Shown here in pieces: positions 6,612 through 8,553 of a stretch of DNA of 8,553 nt. Position numbers and translations under genes: made by a program. The notes below the pieces were generated by a model. The model was not told the DNA's origin. It saw nothing but the letters and a program-made list of their open reading frames with translations, and searched no databases. The DNA is from Balneolaceae bacterium (GTDB lineage Bacteria > Bacteroidota > Rhodothermia > Balneolales > Balneolaceae). Positions within the stretch are counted from its first letter, which is position 1, and each line of letters opens with the position of its first letter. The stretch covers positions 1 to 8,553 of the forward strand of contig SKZL01000238.1 of assembly GCA_007127395.1 (NCBI GenBank). Direction: 5' to 3'.

Positions 6612-8311
6612 TCTGATTGCTCTTGAATCGTTAAAATTTGATTGATTTCGACATTTTCCAAAATCTGAATAGTGCCTGATGGCCACCTAACCTCAATCCT
6701 GTCTATAATTTCATGATCAAGCAGTCCGAAATGAAGCCTTGGATCATTTTGAGAGAGATAGGGTCCGCCACTTGTTTTTTGGGCTACCTGTGTCGTTTCT
6801 CCGGTTGTGACTCTGACTGTAGCACCCACACCATCTCTGTTGCTGTTGGTACCTACAAGGTTGATTAAGAGCCAGTTATTTTGATTTCCAATATCGTTAC
6901 GAAGCAGAACGGCCGGTTCATTCAGGTTTACGATGAAAACATCGATATCGCCATCATTGTCAAAATCACCAAAACAGGCACCCCTGGCTACCATCGCCTC
7001 GTTGAAATAAGGGCCTTGTTCCGCTGAAGCATCCATGAATGTACCATTTCCATTATTTACAAAAAGCTGATCCTCCTGCCCATAGAGGTGTTTCAGATCA
7101 CCATTAACAATAAAGATATCTTTCAGCATATTGTTGTTGTGGTCCATGAAAGCGGCCGACCATCCGACATGCTGACCGCTTGCAATTGCAATACCTGCAG
7201 GAAATGAGACTTCTGCAAACAGACCGCCACCCTGATTTTGATAGAGTGAGTTGTAGGAGTCATCAGAGACAAAAAAATCGATCAATCCATTACCGGTAAA
7301 ATCGGCGAAACTGACCCCCATACTGGCAGTTGCCTCACCACCGCGGTTGAATGCTACGCCGGATCTTCTTGCAACATCCCTGAAACCGGTACCGCCATCA
7401 TTTTTAAAGAAATAGTTGGCCATGGCATCATTCGCTACGTAGATATCCGGATAACCATCTTCGTCAAAATCGATGGCCCCAACACCCATTGCCCTGCCGT
7501 CAGAATTGAAAATTCCCATCTCCATTGTGACATCCGTAAATGTATCATCACCGTTATTTCTATAGAGAATATCCGCCTGACCCCTGAAATTTAGCGGGCC
7601 GGGATAACCATCGGGTGCATAAGAGAGGTTCAATGCAGGGTTGAATTCCACATAATTTGCCACATAGAGATCCAGCAGACCATTATTATTAAAATCCAGC
7701 CACACGGCACCTGCGCTGCTCTCATTACCCGCAACGCCGGCACTGTTCGAAATATCCGTGTAGGTACCATCACCATTGTTTCTATAGAGCTTGTTTGGGC
7801 CATAATTACTCACGTATATGTCCGGATAGCCGTTATTGTTGAAATCGGCAACGGTAACAGCCATAGAATAACCGGTATCACCCACACCACTTTGGCTTGT
7901 TCGATTTCTGAAGCGGCCGTTACCCATATTCTCATAGAGAACATTGCCTGTCAGGTGGCCGGGATGATCACCTGAGCTGATGGTCTCATGAAAAGAGCCG
8001 TTTGCAATGTAGATATCCATCAGGCCATTCTGATTGTAATCCAGAAAAGCACATCCGCCGCCAACAGATTCAATGACATTACTAAGGTGTTCATCTCCCA
8101 TATTATGAACAAAATCGATGCCTGATGATGCCGTGACATCAACGAAATTGTAGATTCCCTCCTCTACTATTGGAAAATCAGACAGTGTCTCCCTATCCGC
8201 GTCAGTTCTATCTTCTTTGGAACAGCTCATAAAAATTGAAGCCGTTAGAAGTATGATAATCGTTGCGGAGAATAAATTAGAACCTCTATGAACAGATTTG
8301 TAACCTTCCAT
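6608..8311 (-). CDS. CRTAC1-family lipoprotein: seven FG-GAP/VCBS repeats plus ASPIC/UnbV domain
   Basis: The product has 567 residues. Residues 1-30 form a lipoprotein-type signal peptide with a hydrophobic core (about 14-28) ending in IFMSC, so Cys30 is the probable lipidated residue; the lipobox is relaxed. Seven calcium-binding-type loops mark an integrin-like propeller: DYNQNGLMD (91), DFNNNGYPD (156), DFNNNGLLD (206), DFDEDGYPD (281), DFTGNGLID (337), DHNNNMLKD (390, the least regular) and DFDNDGDID (449). A longer insertion at about 220-247, containing DGYPGPLNFRGQ, is typical of CRTAC1 proteins. The ASPIC/UnbV domain follows at about 493-560 (GVGATVRV, SGGPYLSQNDPRLHFGL, IEVRWPSGTIQ). 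The domain's biochemical function is unknown; binding or scaffolding at a membrane surface is likely. It is the first visible gene of the operon and overlaps the next by 4 bases. An in-frame stop at 8348-8350 and no other upstream start codon fix the ATG at 8311, which lacks a Shine-Dalgarno sequence. Confidence 0.92.
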   Translation of the reverse strand: MEGYKSVHRGSNLFSATIIILLTASIFMSCSKEDRTDADRETLSDFPIVEEGIYNFVDVTASSGIDFVHNMGDEHLSNVIESVGGGCAFLDYNQNGLMDIYIANGSFHETISSGDHPGHLTGNVLYENMGNGRFRNRTSQSGVGDTGYSMAVTVADFNNNGYPDIYVSNYGPNKLYRNNGDGTYTDISNSAGVAGNESSAGAVWLDFNNNGLLDLYVANYVEFNPALNLSYAPDGYPGPLNFRGQADILYRNNGDDTFTDVTMEMGIFNSDGRAMGVGAIDFDEDGYPDIYVANDAMANYFFKNDGGTGFRDVARRSGVAFNRGGEATASMGVSFADFTGNGLIDFFVSDDSYNSLYQNQGGGLFAEVSFPAGIAIASGQHVGWSAAFMDHNNNMLKDIFIVNGDLKHLYGQEDQLFVNNGNGTFMDASAEQGPYFNEAMVARGACFGDFDNDGDIDVFIVNLNEPAVLLRNDIGNQNNWLLINLVGTNSNRDGVGATVRVTTGETTQVAQKTSGGPYLSQNDPRLHFGLLDHEIIDRIEVRWPSGTIQILENVEINQILTIQEQSE

Positions 8312-8553
8312 TATATAACGAGTAATGATTCCTGAGCCTGAGTGATGTCAGATTGGATGACTGAGCTATCTTTTTAGATAATTAGACATTTATCTCCAAA
8401 TAACATAAGCAAATATTTCGAAATAAACACAACCATTCGACATAAAATTTACTAAAATAATGCTTCTAATAAACAGTCAGAGCTACTTTGGTCCTCTCAA
8501 GAATTGAGTGAGCCTGCCTGCCATTTTGGATACACTGTACCTGATTTACCTCA
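8312..8553 (-). promoter_or_regulatory. Non-coding leader upstream of the operon; promoter expected here but not pinpointed
   Basis: These 242 A/T-rich bases hold no convincing gene. As the only sizeable gap in the window, just before the first gene of a minus-strand operon, this is where the promoter should be. On the minus strand a TAAATTTT near 8445-8452 is one base off the Bacteroidota -7 consensus TAnnTTTG, but no matching TTTG lies at the right distance. A TATAAT at 8310-8315 overlaps the start codon and is unlikely to serve this gene. Two weak 5-bp-stem hairpins (8367-8380 and 8496-8508) lack GC-rich stems with a U-run and are not called as terminators. Confidence 0.35.
8414..8425. promoter_or_regulatory. 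12-bp perfect palindrome TATTTCGAAATA, possible operator
   Basis: The 12-base palindrome with a TTCGAA core lies about 103 bases upstream of the first gene, in the position expected for an operator or activator site. No regulator gene is visible in the window, so the assignment rests on symmetry and location only; in A/T-rich DNA such a palindrome can occur by chance. Confidence 0.25.

Noticed and set aside
6612..6686. Upstream ATG at 6686 as start of the PD40-propeller gene
   Set aside because: It would add 25 polar residues before the membrane anchor and a 79-base overlap with the previous gene; the ATGA junction at 6611 is the normal coupling arrangement.
8310..8315. TATAAT on the minus strand as the -10 box of the operon
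   Set aside because: It overlaps the start codon of the first gene, so transcription from it would begin inside the coding region; no -35 element is visible.
8496..8508. CTCAA-GAA-TTGAG inverted repeat as a terminator of an upstream gene
   Set aside because: The stem is only 5 bp, with a tight loop and no following T-run on either strand.
8466..8552. Minus-strand frame open from the window edge for 28 codons, ending in TAG at 8466-8468, as the tail of an upstream gene
   Set aside because: It is too short to judge and its translation has no recognisable motif; an open run of this size is not unusual by chance. It remains possible if the sequence to the right continues the frame.

Overview
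The window reads as one operon, transcribed right to left (minus strand), with short gaps or overlaps between all six genes. The base composition is moderate, and the tightly packed genes have mixed start signals: some have clear Shine-Dalgarno sequences, others only A/T-rich leaders. Together with several families common in marine and soil FCB-group bacteria (CRTAC1/ASPIC-UnbV proteins, stand-alone Reg_prop-type propellers), this suggests a Gram-negative member of the Bacteroidota/Balneolota/Rhodothermota-like assemblage. That assignment is inference only; no RNA gene or marker gene is present.

Layout in transcription order. (1) 8312-8553 is a non-coding leader at the right edge, probably holding the promoter; it contains a 12-bp perfect palindrome. 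(2) 6608-8311 encodes an exported, probably lipid-anchored seven-bladed FG-GAP/VCBS propeller with a C-terminal ASPIC/UnbV domain. (3) 5163-6611 encodes a membrane-tethered TolB/PD40-like propeller. Its C-terminal segment looks like that of hydrazine-synthase-alpha-like proteins, but the expected haem site has been lost. (4) 3155-5173 encodes a membrane-tethered protein with an N-terminal c-haem motif, a YVTN-type propeller and a C-terminal di-haem MauG/cytochrome-c-peroxidase domain. (5) 1922-3142 encodes a membrane-tethered seven-repeat Reg_prop-like propeller without any signalling domain. (6) 1312-1890 encodes a cytoplasmic RidA/YjgF-fold protein with chorismatase-like motifs. (7) 1-1301 encodes an exported branched-chain-amino-acid-type ABC substrate-binding protein that is cut off by the window edge.

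The most interesting reading is that genes 3 and 4 form a divergent, non-anammox counterpart of hydrazine synthase. The YVTN propeller fused to a MauG-like di-haem domain has the architecture of an HzsB-HzsC fusion, and the adjacent PD40 propeller resembles part of HzsA. The HzsA-like partner has no CxxCH at all: at the predicted haem site both cysteines and the histidine are replaced by residues reachable through single-base changes. The two further propellers, the RidA-like protein (a superfamily associated with reactive imines) and the solute-binding protein suggest a periplasmic redox complex acting on an amine, amino acid or related nitrogen compound, with uptake and clean-up functions in the same transcript. 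The substrate and reaction cannot be read from the sequence.
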